Shown: piece after piece, positions 1 through 9,352 of the stretch | Layout of the letters: each line of letters opens with the position of its first letter | Position numbering within the stretch: the stretch's first letter is position 1 | From: Pseudomonas sp. FP198 | GTDB lineage: Bacteria; Pseudomonadota; Gammaproteobacteria; Pseudomonadales; Pseudomonadaceae | Reading direction: 5' to 3' | NCBI RefSeq assembly: GCF_030687895.1 | Contig: NZ_CP117452.1 | Span: 1,257,501-1,321,500 of the forward strand | DNA: 64,000 bases | The notes under the pieces: model-generated | What the model was told of the DNA's origin: nothing | Database searches by the model: none | The model's input: only the letters and a program-made list of their open reading frames with translations | Made by a program: the position numbers and the translations under genes

Positions 1-510
1 CAACTGGCTCACCGCCAGCAGGCGGGTGCGCGGACCGATCAGCCTGGCGGCGGCCTCCGTATCGATCACCCCGTCGGCATCCAGGGGCAGCACCACCAGC
101 GCCAGCGAGCGGCGCTCGGCCAGTTGCTGCCAGGGCAGCAGGTTGGCGTGATGTTCGAGGGCGCTGATGACAATCTCATCGCCCGGGTTGAACAGGTGTT
201 CCAGCCCATAGGCCAGCAGGTTCAGCGCCGACGTGGCGCCGTGGGTAAAAACGATCTGTCCGCAATTTCCCGCATTGAGCCACTGGGAAACCTTGAGCCG
301 GCTGTCCTCGAACGCCTGGGTGGCCAGTGCACCGGGCAGATGTTGCGCCCGGTGCACGTTGGCCGCGCCGTTGGCGTAGTAATGCGCCAGGGCGTCGAGC
401 AGGGCTTGGGGTTTCTGTGTGGTGGCGGCGTTGTCCAGATAGGTCTGGCCTTGCCGTTGCAGGGCGGCGAGGGCCGGAAAATCGGCACGCCAGGAGGATT
501 GAATCAACAT
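1..510 (-). CDS. csdA: Cysteine desulfurase (class V aminotransferase), N-terminal part, cut by window edge
   Basis: This is the first 170 residues of a PLP-dependent cysteine desulfurase, which removes sulfur from cysteine as a persulfide for Fe-S cluster assembly. Visible class V features are YLDNAATT at residues 24-31, the HRAQH...AT block at 53-64 and EHHANLLPW at 119-127, whose histidine packs on PLP in this family. The PLP lysine and the active-site cysteine lie beyond the left edge. The start is the ATG at 508-510, preceded by a modest purine-rich stretch. It is on the same strand as dapD, downstream of it. The CsdA/SufS family is clear; the choice of csdA over sufS is inferred from the Pseudomonas dapD neighbourhood. 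Confidence 0.85.
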   Translation of the reverse strand, partial: MLIQSSWRADFPALAALQRQGQTYLDNAATTQKPQALLDALAHYYANGAANVHRAQHLPGALATQAFEDSRLKVSQWLNAGNCGQIVFTHGATSALNLLAYGLEHLFNPGDEIVISALEHHANLLPWQQLAERRSLALVVLPLDADGVIDTEAAARLIGPRTRLLAVSQL

Positions 511-541
511 GCTTTCGGGCCCTGCTGGAGTTACGCCGGAC

Positions 542-569
542 CCTGTGGGAGCAAGGTTGCTCCCACAGG
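542..569. repeat. REP-like perfect palindrome
   Basis: A 13-bp arm (CCTGTGGGAGCAA) is followed after GG by its exact reverse complement. It resembles the GTGGGAGC REP family seen elsewhere in the window. It lies between dapD and the desulfurase gene and could form a hairpin in the transcript, but there is no U-tract. Confidence 0.75.
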
Positions 570-585
570 TGAGGTGTGAAGCGGT

Positions 586-1620
586 TCAGTTATGCGCGTG
601 CAGTGCTTCGTTCAGCTCGATGGCCGACTTGTGGGTCTTGCATTCCACTGCGCCGGTCTCGGAGTTGCGCCGGAACAGCAGATCCGGCTGGCCGGCCAGG
701 TCGCGAGCCTTGACCACTTTGACCAGTTGGTTGTTCTCATCCAGCAGCGCGACCTTGGTGCCGGCGGTCACGTACAGGCCCGACTCCACGGTGTTGCGAT
801 CGCCCAACGGAATGCCGATGCCGGCGTTGGCGCCGATCAGGCAGCCTTCGCCAACCTTGATCACGATGTTGCCACCACCCGACAGGGTGCCCATGGTCGA
901 GCAACCGCCGCCCAGGTCCGAGCCCTTGCCGACGAACACACCCGCCGAGACCCGGCCTTCGATCATCCCCGGCCCTTCGGTACCGGCGTTGAAGTTGACG
1001 AAACCTTCGTGCATCACCGTGGTGCCTTCGCCCACATAGGCGCCCAGGCGCAGGCGCGCGGCGTCGGCGATACGCACGCCGGCCGGAACCACGTAGTCGG
1101 TCATCTTCGGGAATTTGTCCACCGAGAACACTTCCAGTAACTCGCCACGCAGACGGGCTTCGAGCTGGTGCTCGGCCAGTTCGGCCAGGTCGATCGCGCC
1201 CTGGCTGGTCCAGGCCACGTTCGGCAGCAGTGGGAAGATGCCGGCCAGGTTCAGGCCGTGAGGCTTGACCAGGCGATGGGACAACAGGTGCAGCTTGAGG
1301 TACGCCTCAGGCGTGGATGCCAGTTGGGCATCTTCGGCCAGCAGCGTGGCGACCAGCGGCTTGTGGCTTTCAGCCAGGCGGGTCAGCAGCTTGGCTTGCG
1401 CGGCGTCGACGTTGCGCAGCGCTTCAGCCAGTTGCGAGGCCTGGGCCGTGGTGAACGTGATGGCCTGGTTGCCTTCGCTGTAGCCAAGGATCGGCGCGAT
1501 GGCGGCAACGATCTCGACCGACGGGTTGAGCAGCGGTTGGGCGTAGAAGACTTCCAGCCAGGCGCCTTCACGGTTTTGAGTGCCGACACCAAAGGCCAGG
1601 CTGAACAGGGTAGTGGACAT
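586..1620 (-). CDS. dapD: 2,3,4,5-tetrahydropyridine-2,6-dicarboxylate N-succinyltransferase
   Basis: DapD transfers succinyl from succinyl-CoA to tetrahydrodipicolinate in the succinylase branch of lysine and meso-diaminopimelate synthesis. The protein has 344 residues, the long Pseudomonas form rather than the enterobacterial form of about 274. Residues from about 180 to 300 show the glycine and small-residue hexapeptide pattern of a left-handed beta-helix (for example GVFVGKGSDLGGG and GCLIGANAGIGIPLGD). The start codon is followed by MSTTLFSLAFGVG, typical of this form. The ArsC/Spx-like gene ends 33 bp upstream on the same strand, so the two may be co-transcribed. dapC, the next pathway enzyme, lies in the same region at 4103-5302. 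Confidence 0.96.
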   Translation of the reverse strand: MSTTLFSLAFGVGTQNREGAWLEVFYAQPLLNPSVEIVAAIAPILGYSEGNQAITFTTAQASQLAEALRNVDAAQAKLLTRLAESHKPLVATLLAEDAQLASTPEAYLKLHLLSHRLVKPHGLNLAGIFPLLPNVAWTSQGAIDLAELAEHQLEARLRGELLEVFSVDKFPKMTDYVVPAGVRIADAARLRLGAYVGEGTTVMHEGFVNFNAGTEGPGMIEGRVSAGVFVGKGSDLGGGCSTMGTLSGGGNIVIKVGEGCLIGANAGIGIPLGDRNTVESGLYVTAGTKVALLDENNQLVKVVKARDLAGQPDLLFRRNSETGAVECKTHKSAIELNEALHAHN

Positions 1621-1653
1621 GAAAATTACCTCAACAAAATGGACTGGGCAGGC

Positions 1654-2016
1654 TTACTTGATCTCTGCCGCATAGATATCTGGCTTGAAGCCAATCAGGG
1701 TTCGGTCACCGAGATCGAGCACCGGGCGCTTGATCATCGAGGGTTGGGCGAGCATCAGTTCGATGGCTTTCGTCTGGTCGAGATCGGCTTTGCGTTCGTC
1801 GTCGAGTTTGCGAAAGGTCGTACCGGCACGGTTCAACACCACTTGCCAGCCATGCTCGTTGCACCATTGGGTCAGGTGCTCACGGTCGATGCCGGCAGTC
1901 TTGTAATCGTGAAAGTCATAGTGCACCGCGTGTTCATCGAGCCAGGTGCGGGCTTTTTTCATCGTGTCGCAGGCTTTGATGCCGAAAAGGTGCAACGTTT
2001 TGCTTGAATCGGTCAA
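1654..2016 (-). CDS. ArsC/Spx-family (YffB-like) thioredoxin-fold reductase
   Basis: This 120-residue protein of the ArsC/Spx family has the hallmark GIKACDTMKKA near residues 12-22, with Cys16 at the usual active-site place. NRAGTTFRKL and MIKRPVLDLG complete the fold. YffB-like members are suspected glutathione-dependent thiol reductases; a role in arsenate reduction is not implied. A TTG start at 2014-2016 is chosen because it gives the normal family length and follows an AAAGGGGG ribosome-binding stretch. A longer in-frame reading from 2136 would add 40 residues of unlikely composition. It stands just upstream of dapD, as in other pseudomonads, and diverges from the antiporter gene across about 210 bp. 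Confidence 0.85.
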   Translation of the reverse strand: MTDSSKTLHLFGIKACDTMKKARTWLDEHAVHYDFHDYKTAGIDREHLTQWCNEHGWQVVLNRAGTTFRKLDDERKADLDQTKAIELMLAQPSMIKRPVLDLGDRTLIGFKPDIYAAEIK

Positions 2017-2229
2017 GGAACTGCCCCCTTTGCAGGTGCTGGAAATAAAAGGTGAAGGATTATGCCATGACCGGACGGTTTCGCGGCGGCCCAGGTTGAT
2101 GCGCTGCAAAAACCTGTGGGAGGTGGATTGCGACATAGGTGTAACGGCCAGGCCAATGCTAAGCGGTTAATATGGCACTTCAACGGCAAGCTGTTGCCGG
2201 ATGTGTGTGGCTGTCACTGGAAAGCTGTT

Positions 2230-3873
2230 ATGCAAAGCGCCTATACCGTCCTGATCCTGTTGATGCTGGTGGGCGTCTCGCGCCTGGTCGGACGATTGAT
2301 CCCGCTGCCGTTGCCCCTGGTGCAGATCGCTGCTGGCGCCGTGCTGGCCTGGCCGTCGCTGGGGCTGCACGTGGCCCTTGATCCCGAGTTGTTCCTGTTT
2401 CTGTTCCTCCCGCCGTTGCTGTTCTCTGACGGCTGGCGCATGCCCAAGCGGGAACTGTGGCGCCTGCGCGGGCCGGTCCTGACGCTGGCGGTCGGGCTGG
2501 TGTTGTTCACGGTGGTCGGGGCGGGTTATTTCATCCATTGGTTGTTGCCGAGCATTCCGTTGCCGGTGGCCTTCGCCCTGGCAGCGGTGCTGTCGCCGAC
2601 CGACGCGGTGGCCGTGTCGGCAATTGCCCGGGACCGCTTGCCCGCGCCGTTGATGCACATGCTCCAGGGCGAGGCGCTGATGAACGATGCGTCGGGCCTG
2701 GTGACTTTCAAGTTCGCTGTGGCGGCGGCCATCACCGGGGTGTTTTCCCTGGCCAGTGCCAGCCTGACTTTTGTCTTGGTCGCTGTCGGTGGCCTGCTGG
2801 TAGGCGTGGCCCTGAGTTGGCTGGTGGGCCGTCTGCGGGCTTGGATGATCGCCCGGGGCTGGGACGACCCCGCTACCCATGTGGTGTTCATGCTGTTGCT
2901 GCCGTTTGCCGCTTATGTGCTGGCTGAACGCCTGGGCGCCTCGGGCATTCTCTCGGCGGTGGCGGCGGGGATGATGCAGAGCTGGCTTGACTTGCTGCCG
3001 CGCCAGACCGGCACGCGGTTGCTCAATCGCAGCGTCTGGGCGCTGTTGGAATTTGCCTTCAATGGCTTGATTTTCTTGCTGCTGGGCTTGCAGTTGCCAG
3101 ACATCATCAAGGCCGTGACCAGCCACGAGACCACGTTGTGGCCGATGTTGTTCTATCGCTGCCTGGATGTGGTGGCGATTTTCCTGGTGCTGCTGGTGTT
3201 GCGTTTTGTCTGGGTGCAAAGCATCTGGCGCTTGTCCGGGCTGTTGCGCCGTTGGCGCGGCAAGGGCGAGTTGACCCTGGTGCCGACCGCGCGCTCTTGC
3301 TGGTTGCTGACGTTTGGCGGCGTGCGCGGGGCGGTAACGCTGGCGGGCGTGATGTCAGTGCCGTTGCTGTTGGGGGCGGGTGAGGCGTTTCCCGAGCGCG
3401 ACTTGCTGATCTTCATCGCTGCGGGGGTGATTCTGCTGTCACTGGTCGCCGCTTGCATCGCTTTGCCCCTGCTGTTGCGCGGCGTCGAGAAGGGGCCGGA
3501 CGACAAGCGCCGCAACGAAGTCCGTGAGGCTTGGCGTAAAACCGCTGAAGCGGCGATTCATGCCTTGGAAGTGGAGGAGCCCGCCGAGACAGCCGCGCCT
3601 GACGCGGCCACGGCGGCTCTGGCGACGGAGGTCAAGGCGCGGCTGATGTCCGAGTATCGTCATCAGCTTGAGGTGTTCAACGACTCGGCCGAAGCCCAGG
3701 CGCTGGCGTTCGAGATGGACTTGCTGGAGCGCCGATTGCGTTTGAAGGCGTACCGAGCGCAGCGGTTGGAGTTGTATCGGCTCAGTCGTGAGCACCAGAT
3801 TGGCGATGATGTGTTGCGTGAGGTGCTGGCGGAGTTGGATTTGGCGGAGGCCAATTTGCGCTTGGGCAAATAA
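2230..3873 (+). CDS. Na+/H+ antiporter, CPA1 (NhaP/NHE-type) family
   Basis: This 547-residue inner-membrane protein has about 12 hydrophobic segments in the first 410 residues and a charged, probably helical cytoplasmic tail of about 130 residues. CPA1 motifs are visible: FLPPLLF near 57-63, SPTDAVAV near 121-128 with the ion-binding aspartate region, and GEALMNDASG near 147-156. It should exchange Na+ (or K+) for H+. The ATG at 2230 is preferred over an upstream in-frame start at 2116, because it begins directly at the first membrane helix and follows GGAAAG. It appears to be a single-gene unit, divergent from the ArsC-like gene and followed by a REP cluster. Confidence 0.9.
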   Translation: MQSAYTVLILLMLVGVSRLVGRLIPLPLPLVQIAAGAVLAWPSLGLHVALDPELFLFLFLPPLLFSDGWRMPKRELWRLRGPVLTLAVGLVLFTVVGAGYFIHWLLPSIPLPVAFALAAVLSPTDAVAVSAIARDRLPAPLMHMLQGEALMNDASGLVTFKFAVAAAITGVFSLASASLTFVLVAVGGLLVGVALSWLVGRLRAWMIARGWDDPATHVVFMLLLPFAAYVLAERLGASGILSAVAAGMMQSWLDLLPRQTGTRLLNRSVWALLEFAFNGLIFLLLGLQLPDIIKAVTSHETTLWPMLFYRCLDVVAIFLVLLVLRFVWVQSIWRLSGLLRRWRGKGELTLVPTARSCWLLTFGGVRGAVTLAGVMSVPLLLGAGEAFPERDLLIFIAAGVILLSLVAACIALPLLLRGVEKGPDDKRRNEVREAWRKTAEAAIHALEVEEPAETAAPDAATAALATEVKARLMSEYRHQLEVFNDSAEAQALAFEMDLLERRLRLKAYRAQRLELYRLSREHQIGDDVLREVLAELDLAEANLRLGK

Positions 3874-3917
3874 GTAGTGGGCCGGAGCCTTGGATTTGAT
3901 GCCGTGAGGGCCGGCCT

Positions 3918-4077
3918 CATCGCGAGCAAGCTCGCTCCCACAGGAGATTAGTTTAAGCACAGGTTTGTGAACAACACCCATCCACTGTGGGAGCTTGCTC
4001 GCGATAAATCAGCCGAACACAATGTCCCGTCGAAGCGACGGCTCTGTGGCTAGGGAGCAAGCTCCCTCGCCACGACA
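3918..4077. repeat. REP/REPIN cluster
   Basis: Three palindromic units occupy the convergent gap between the antiporter and dapC: 3918-3943 and 3984-4005 in opposite orientation (ATCGCGAGCAAGCTCGCTCC and its complement), then 4043-4077, a variant with the core GGGAGCAAGCTCCC. The inverted pair forms a REPIN. No gene is seen in this 229-bp interval. Confidence 0.85.
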
Positions 4078-4102
4078 GCGGTCCGTTTCGGCTTGATAGC
4101 CA

Positions 4103-5302
4103 TCAACCCCGGCGCTGGATGAATGCGCGGATTCGTTCCGCCGCTTCCACGCATTCGGCCAATGGCGCGACCAGGGCCATGCGCACGCGACCGGAGCCGG
4201 GGTTGACGCCGTCCACATCGCGCGACAGATACGAGCCTGGGACGACCGTCACGTGTTCCTGTTCGAACAGGTCACGGCAGAATGCCGCGTCGTCGCCGGC
4301 CACGTTCGGCCACAGGTAGAAGCTGCCATCGGGGCGTTGCACGTCGAGCACCGGGCTGAGGATTTCCAGCACCGCGTCGAATTTTTCCCGGTACAGCGCG
4401 CGGTTGGCCCGGACGTGCACTTCGTCGTTCCATGCGGCAATGCTCGCCAGTTGGGTCTGAACCGGCATCGCGCAACCGTGATAGGTGCGGTAGAGCAAAA
4501 AGCCCTTGAGGATGTCGGCGTCGCCAGCAACGAAACCGGAGCGCAGGCCGGGCAGGTTGGAGCGCTTGGACAGGCTGTGGAACACCACGCAGCGCTTGAA
4601 GTCCTTGCGACCCAGTTCGACGCAGGCGCTGAGCAGGCCTGGCGGCGGGGTCTGTTCGTCGAAGTAGAGCTCGCTGTAGCACTCGTCCGCGGCGATGACG
4701 AAGTCGTGCTCGTCAGCCAGGGCGATGAGCTTCTTCAGCACGTCCACCGGGATCAAGGCGCCGGTCGGGTTGCCCGGGGAGCAGAGGAACAGGATCTGGC
4801 AGCGTTTCCAGATGTCCGACGAGACGGCATCGAAATCCGGGTTGAAGCCGTTCTCGTCCAGGCACGGCAGGTAGTGCGGCTTGGCCCCGGCCAGGAACGC
4901 TGCGCCTTCGTAGATCTGATAGAAGGGGTTCGGGCTGACGACCAGGGCGTCATCGCCACGGTTGACCACGGTCTGGGTAAAGGCGAACAAGGCTTCTCGG
5001 GTGCCGTTGACCGGCAGCACATGGCGCGCTGGGTCGAGCCAGCCGTCCGGCACGTTGAAGCGGCGCTCGCACCAACCGGTGATGGCTTCGCGCAGCTCGG
5101 GGATGCCGAGGGTGGTTGGGTACACGGCCATTTTTTCCAGATTGCCGGCCAGGGCTTCAGCCACAAAAGCGGGCGAGCGATGCTTGGGTTCGCCGATGGA
5201 CAACGCGATCGGGCGCTTGTCCGGATTGGGCGTGACGCTGCCGAGCAAGGCGCGAAGCTTCTCGAACGGGTAGGGCTGGAGCTGGGACAGGGCGTTGTTC
5301 AT
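4103..5302 (-). CDS. dapC: Succinyldiaminopimelate transaminase
   Basis: This 399-residue class I/II PLP aminotransferase converts N-succinyl-2-amino-6-ketopimelate to N-succinyl-L,L-diaminopimelate using glutamate. Visible features are SPGNPTGA at 175-182, DECYSELYFD at 206-215 and the PLP lysine in SLSKRSNLPG (Lys246), followed by the phosphate-binding arginine in GLRSGF. The N-terminus MNNALSQLQPYPFEKLRALL is the usual start for Pseudomonas DapC. It lies 137 bp downstream of glnD on the same strand, with a REPIN between, and belongs to the same pathway as dapD at the left of the window. Confidence 0.94.
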   Translation of the reverse strand: MNNALSQLQPYPFEKLRALLGSVTPNPDKRPIALSIGEPKHRSPAFVAEALAGNLEKMAVYPTTLGIPELREAITGWCERRFNVPDGWLDPARHVLPVNGTREALFAFTQTVVNRGDDALVVSPNPFYQIYEGAAFLAGAKPHYLPCLDENGFNPDFDAVSSDIWKRCQILFLCSPGNPTGALIPVDVLKKLIALADEHDFVIAADECYSELYFDEQTPPPGLLSACVELGRKDFKRCVVFHSLSKRSNLPGLRSGFVAGDADILKGFLLYRTYHGCAMPVQTQLASIAAWNDEVHVRANRALYREKFDAVLEILSPVLDVQRPDGSFYLWPNVAGDDAAFCRDLFEQEHVTVVPGSYLSRDVDGVNPGSGRVRMALVAPLAECVEAAERIRAFIQRRG

Positions 5303-5331
5303 CGGGGGCCTCGTTCAATGTGGGCACTGCC

Positions 5332-5425
5332 CCTTGTGGGAGCGAGCCTGCTCGCGAATACGCTGTGTCAGTCGACAAAACCATGACTGACCCGCCGCTT
5401 TCGCGAGCAGGCTCGCTCCCACAGG
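5332..5425. repeat. REPIN (inverted pair of REP elements)
   Basis: Two REP units, TGTGGGAGCGAGCCTGCTCG at the left and its complement at the right, flank a spacer of about 45 bp. The element fills most of the glnD-dapC gap. It may form a long hairpin in a read-through transcript. Confidence 0.88.
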
Positions 5426-5439
5426 GGGAATATGTTCGT

Positions 5440-8142
5440 TCAGATGCTGATGCGCGTCAGGTTGATGTCGGGTTCCTGGTTGACGCTCAGGTGCCGCACG
5501 ATCGCTTCCTGCAAGCGGCTGCACAGCTGCGGGTCGGACAGCGGCTGGTTATGGGCGTCGGTGATGAAGAATACGTCTTCCACCCGCTCGCCGAGGGTGG
5601 CGATCTTGGCGTTCTGCAGCGACAGGTCGAATTCCAGGAAAATATGGCCGACCCGCGCCAGCAGGCCCGGGCGGTCCGGTGCGCTGAGTTCCAGCACGGT
5701 AACCTGGCGCTGTGCGTCGTTGTGGATCGTCACTTGCGGCGCAAAGGCAAAATGCTTGAGCTGGCGCGGCACCCGGCGCTGGATGATGGTCGGGTAGTCC
5801 GCCGGGTTGCGCAGGGCTTCGGTGAGTCCATCGCGAATCTGCTTGACCCGCGCCGGGTTGTCGCCGATCGAGTCGCCGTCAGTGTCGAGCACGATGTAGG
5901 TGTCGAGGGTGAACTGGCTGCTGGACGTGATGACCCGGGCGTCATGGATGTTGAGGTTGAGCTGGTCCATCGCCGCCACGGTCACGGCAAAGAAATCGTG
6001 CTGGTCCGGGGCGTAGATGAAGATCTGCGTACCGCCCTCGAATTCGCGCTGGGTGGTTTCCTTGATCAATACCAGCGGCCCGCCATCGGCCGGCTGCTGG
6101 AGAATCGCATCGGTGTGCCAGGCCACATCGCCGGCGGTATGGCGCAGGAAGTAGTCATCGCCCAGTTGCGACCAGAGTTGCTCGACATCATCCGGATCGG
6201 TGCCGCCGCGTACCAGGATGTCCAGGGCCGCGCTCTGGGTGCGGCGGATCTGTTCTTCGCGGTCCACCGGGTTTTCCAGGCCACGGCGCAGGGCCCGCTT
6301 GGTCTCGGTGTACAACTGGCGCAACAGGCTCGCGCGCCAGGAATTCCAAAGGGTCGGGTTGGTGGCGTTGATGTCGGCCACGGTCAGCACGTAGAGATAA
6401 TCCAGGCGGGTTTCATCGCCAACCGCCTGGGCGAAATCGTGGATCACCTGCGGGTCGGACAAGTCCTTGCGCTGGGCGGTGGTCGACATCACCAGGTGGT
6501 TTTGCACCAGCCAGACGATCAGCCGGCTGTCCCACACCGGCAACTGGTGCCGCTGGCAGAACGCCTCGGCATCCACCGCGCCAATCTCCGAATGGTCGCC
6601 TTGGCGGCCCTTGCCGATGTCGTGATACAGCCCCGCCATGTAGATCAGCTCGGGCTTGGGCAGCTTGGCCATGAGCTTGCTGGCCAGCGGGAATTTCTCC
6701 GACACCTGGGTGTACTGCAACTTGCGCAGGTGTTTGATCAGGTTCAGCGTGTGCGCATCGACCGTATAGATGTGGAACAGGTCGTGCTGCATTTGCCCGA
6801 CGATGTAGCCGAACTCCGGCAGATACCGCCCGAGGATGCCGTAGCGGTTCATGCGCCGCAGGTTGCGGTGCACGCCGATCTTGCACTTGAACAGCTCGAT
6901 GAACAGGCTGGTGTTGCGGATATCGTGGCGAAAGTCGTCATCGATCAGGTGACGGTTTTCCCGCAGCAGGCGGATCGTGTCGGCGCGCACGCCCTTGATT
7001 TCCGGCTGCTGGGCCATGAGCACGAAAATCTCGAGCATGGCAAACGGCGTGCGGCGAAACACGTTGGCGTGGCGCGCCTCGATGTAGCCGTCGTGCAACT
7101 GGAACCGGGAGTTGATCGGCTGCGGCGGCGCCTCGTCTTCCGGCGCGAGGATGACTTCCTCGAAGTGCTGGATGATCAGTTCGCTGAGCTGGGCGATGCT
7201 CATCACCACGCGGTAGTACTGCTGCATGAAGTTTTCAATGGACTGCTTGGCGTCCTGGCCTTCGAAACCCAGCAGGCCGGCGATGGAGCGCTGGTGATCG
7301 AACAGCAGGCGGTCCTCGGAGCGCCCGGCGAGCATGTGCAACGCGTAGCGGACCTTCCAGAGGAATTCCTGGGAGGAGGCCAGCAGGGCGTTCTCGCTTT
7401 CCACCAGGAAACCTTCGCCGGCCAGGGCGCGCAGGTTCAGCGTGCCGTACTGGCGACGGGCGACCCACAGGATGGTCTGGATGTCCCGCAGCCCGCCCGG
7501 CGAGCCTTTGACGTTGGGTTCCAGGTTGTACTCGGTATCGTTGTACTTGTGATGGCGAGCCTTCTGCTCGGCGCGCTTGGCGAGGAAGAAGTCCTTGCTC
7601 GGCCACATGTGCGCCGTGCTGGTAACGTCGAGCATGCGCTGGCGCAAGCGCTCGGGGCCGGCAATGGTGCGGCTTTCCATCAGGTTGGTGATCACCGTGA
7701 GGTCGGCGCGGGCCTCGTCGGCGCATTCCTGCACCGAGCGCACGCTCTGGCCGACTTCCAGGCCGATGTCCCACAGCAGCGTGAGGAACCGCTCGATGGA
7801 ATCACGAAAAATCTCGTGGTCGGCGCTCTCCAGCAGGATCAGCAGATCGATATCGGAGTAGGGGTGCAGTTCGCCCCGCCCGTAGCCGCCCACGGCGACC
7901 AGGGCGATGTCGGCGTCTTCGCTCCAGTTGAACTGCTCCCAGGCCTTTTGCAGGATGTTGTCGACGAACCAGGCGCGGTCCTCGATCAGCCGGCGAATAT
8001 CGCGGCCACTGCGAAAGCGCTGGTCGAGCACTTCGTGGGCCTGGCGGATCGCCTTCTTGAATGCCGAGATGGGGCTTGCCTTCAGGGCCAGTTCAGCCTG
8101 GAACTGGCCGCGGTCGAAGAGTTCGGGATCCACCTGCGGCAT
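5440..8142 (-). CDS. glnD: Bifunctional [protein-PII] uridylyltransferase/uridylyl-removing enzyme
   Basis: GlnD senses glutamine and uridylylates or deuridylylates PII (GlnB/GlnK), setting nitrogen-assimilation control. The 900-residue length is standard. The nucleotidyltransferase motif [15 protein letters not shown] is at 85-99, the HD hydrolase motif [19 protein letters not shown] is in the middle around residue 500, and two ACT domains occupy the C-terminal 200 residues (for example [19 protein letters not shown] near 810-830). The start ATG at 8142 gives [10 protein letters not shown]. map lies 54 bp upstream on the same strand, so map-glnD is likely an operon, as in other pseudomonads. 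Confidence 0.97.
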   Translation of the reverse strand: MPQVDPELFDRGQFQAELALKASPISAFKKAIRQAHEVLDQRFRSGRDIRRLIEDRAWFVDNILQKAWEQFNWSEDADIALVAVGGYGRGELHPYSDIDLLILLESADHEIFRDSIERFLTLLWDIGLEVGQSVRSVQECADEARADLTVITNLMESRTIAGPERLRQRMLDVTSTAHMWPSKDFFLAKRAEQKARHHKYNDTEYNLEPNVKGSPGGLRDIQTILWVARRQYGTLNLRALAGEGFLVESENALLASSQEFLWKVRYALHMLAGRSEDRLLFDHQRSIAGLLGFEGQDAKQSIENFMQQYYRVVMSIAQLSELIIQHFEEVILAPEDEAPPQPINSRFQLHDGYIEARHANVFRRTPFAMLEIFVLMAQQPEIKGVRADTIRLLRENRHLIDDDFRHDIRNTSLFIELFKCKIGVHRNLRRMNRYGILGRYLPEFGYIVGQMQHDLFHIYTVDAHTLNLIKHLRKLQYTQVSEKFPLASKLMAKLPKPELIYMAGLYHDIGKGRQGDHSEIGAVDAEAFCQRHQLPVWDSRLIVWLVQNHLVMSTTAQRKDLSDPQVIHDFAQAVGDETRLDYLYVLTVADINATNPTLWNSWRASLLRQLYTETKRALRRGLENPVDREEQIRRTQSAALDILVRGGTDPDDVEQLWSQLGDDYFLRHTAGDVAWHTDAILQQPADGGPLVLIKETTQREFEGGTQIFIYAPDQHDFFAVTVAAMDQLNLNIHDARVITSSSQFTLDTYIVLDTDGDSIGDNPARVKQIRDGLTEALRNPADYPTIIQRRVPRQLKHFAFAPQVTIHNDAQRQVTVLELSAPDRPGLLARVGHIFLEFDLSLQNAKIATLGERVEDVFFITDAHNQPLSDPQLCSRLQEAIVRHLSVNQEPDINLTRISI

Positions 8143-8196
8143 TGAATGGCTTTCCTTTCTATCTATATCTATCGGATCGGTCAGGCTGGGTTCTGA

Positions 8197-8979
8197 TCAG
8201 GCGGAAACACGGGGAATGGTGTCATCGCTGCGCAGGGTGAAGATCTCGTAGCCAGTCTCGGTGACCAGCAGCGTGTGCTCCCACTGCGCCGACAGCTTGC
8301 GGTCCTTGGTGATGGCGGTCCAGCCGTCGCCCAATACCTTGGTGTCGGCGCGGCCCTGGTTGATCATCGGCTCGATGGTGAAGGTCATGCCCGCCTGCAG
8401 TTCCATGCCGGTACCGGCGCGGCCGTAGTGGAGGATCTGCGGTTCTTCGTGGAACACCTTGCCGATGCCGTGGCCGCAGAACTCCCGCACCACCGAAAAA
8501 CCGTTCTTCTGCGCGTGCTTCTGGATCACTTCGCCGATGTCACCCAGGCGGCAGCCCGGCTTCACCAGTTCGATGGCCATGTACATGCATTCCTGGGTGA
8601 CCTTGGACAGGCGCTCGGCCCACTCCGGTACGTTGCCGACGTGGAACATGCGGCTGGTATCGCCGTGGTAGCCGTCCTTGATGACGGTGACGTCGATGTT
8701 CAGGGTGTCGCCATCCTTCAACGGTTTCTCGTTGGGGATGCCGTGGCAGACCACGTGGTTGATCGAGGTGCAGATCGACTTCGGGAAGCCTTTATAGTTG
8801 AGCGGAGCCGGGATGGCCTTCTGCTCGTTGACGATGTAATCGTGGCAGATGCGGTCCAGCTCTTCGGTGGTGACGCCCGGCTTGACGTAGTCGGCAATCA
8901 TTTCCAGCACTTCGGCGGCAAGTTTGCCGGCGACACGCATTTTGGCGATGTCCTCGGGAGTCTTGAGGGTGACGGTCAT
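8197..8979 (-). CDS. map: Type I methionine aminopeptidase
   Basis: Map removes the initiator methionine from nascent proteins. This 260-residue protein keeps all expected metal ligands: Asp96 (NIDVTVIKDG), Asp107 (HGDTSRMF), His170 (EFCGHGIG), Glu203 (FTIEPM) and Glu234 (QWEHTLLVT), with His79 in the substrate site. These match the known enterobacterial positions within one residue. It is divergent from rpsB, as in many proteobacteria, and directly upstream of glnD on the same strand. The intervening 373 bp carries the rpsB promoter and leader. Confidence 0.97.
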   Translation of the reverse strand: MTVTLKTPEDIAKMRVAGKLAAEVLEMIADYVKPGVTTEELDRICHDYIVNEQKAIPAPLNYKGFPKSICTSINHVVCHGIPNEKPLKDGDTLNIDVTVIKDGYHGDTSRMFHVGNVPEWAERLSKVTQECMYMAIELVKPGCRLGDIGEVIQKHAQKNGFSVVREFCGHGIGKVFHEEPQILHYGRAGTGMELQAGMTFTIEPMINQGRADTKVLGDGWTAITKDRKLSAQWEHTLLVTETGYEIFTLRSDDTIPRVSA

Positions 8980-9181
8980 ACAGGCTCTCTCTGCGCCCGA
9001 CGGCGCTGTTCAAAACGGAATGGGCGGCGGATGATGTCGTCGCGGCCCTGAAAAAGGCGATTCTACCAGACGATCAGCGCAAATCCGCGCCTGCGTGCAT
9101 CGCTTCTCTCTATAAGGGTGCCTATTTCCAGGCAGTGAGCGGGCGGCGTGCAAGCGCTTCGCCAGGTTTTCAGAATCCGGG

Positions 9182-9210
9182 TTTCGTTTTCATCCTTGCT
9201 GTGGTATAAA
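9182..9210 (+). promoter_or_regulatory. Predicted extended -10 promoter of rpsB-tsf
   Basis: TGGTATAAA at 9202-9210 is an extended -10 element, about 140 bp upstream of the rpsB start. The -35 region 17 bp further upstream (TTTCGT) is weak, which suits an extended -10 promoter. The start of transcription would be near 9217. Confidence 0.5.
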
Positions 9211-9217
9211 ATGCGCC

Positions 9218-9352
9218 GCTTTCCGGGGATGACCCCGTAAGCTTAAATCCACACACGTGTCGACACGATGACCTGGGTGCCTTCGGCTTTTACAGTCGCT
9301 GGTTGGTCATTGGGATACGTGGAGGCCAAACCCGACTTACCAAGGAACTATC
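9218..9352 (+). promoter_or_regulatory. rpsB 5' leader, candidate S2 autoregulatory element
   Basis: The leader has a hairpin CGGGG-ATGA-CCCCG at 9224-9237 and, 30-40 bases before the start codon, the block GGGATACGTGGAGG at 9312-9325. Autogenous repression of rpsB-tsf by free S2 acting on a structured leader is established in gammaproteobacteria. That this leader is the equivalent element is inferred from its position and from a remembered similarity of that block, not from an alignment. Confidence 0.5.

Noticed and set aside
3918..5425. Regularly recurring palindromes considered as a CRISPR array
   Set aside because: The units alternate orientation as inverted pairs, are unevenly spaced and have no unique spacers of constant length; they are REP/REPIN elements.
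5320..8145. A 941-codon open frame on the plus strand antisense to glnD
   Set aside because: It mirrors glnD in a GC-rich genome, has no recognisable domains, and glnD has complete catalytic motifs.
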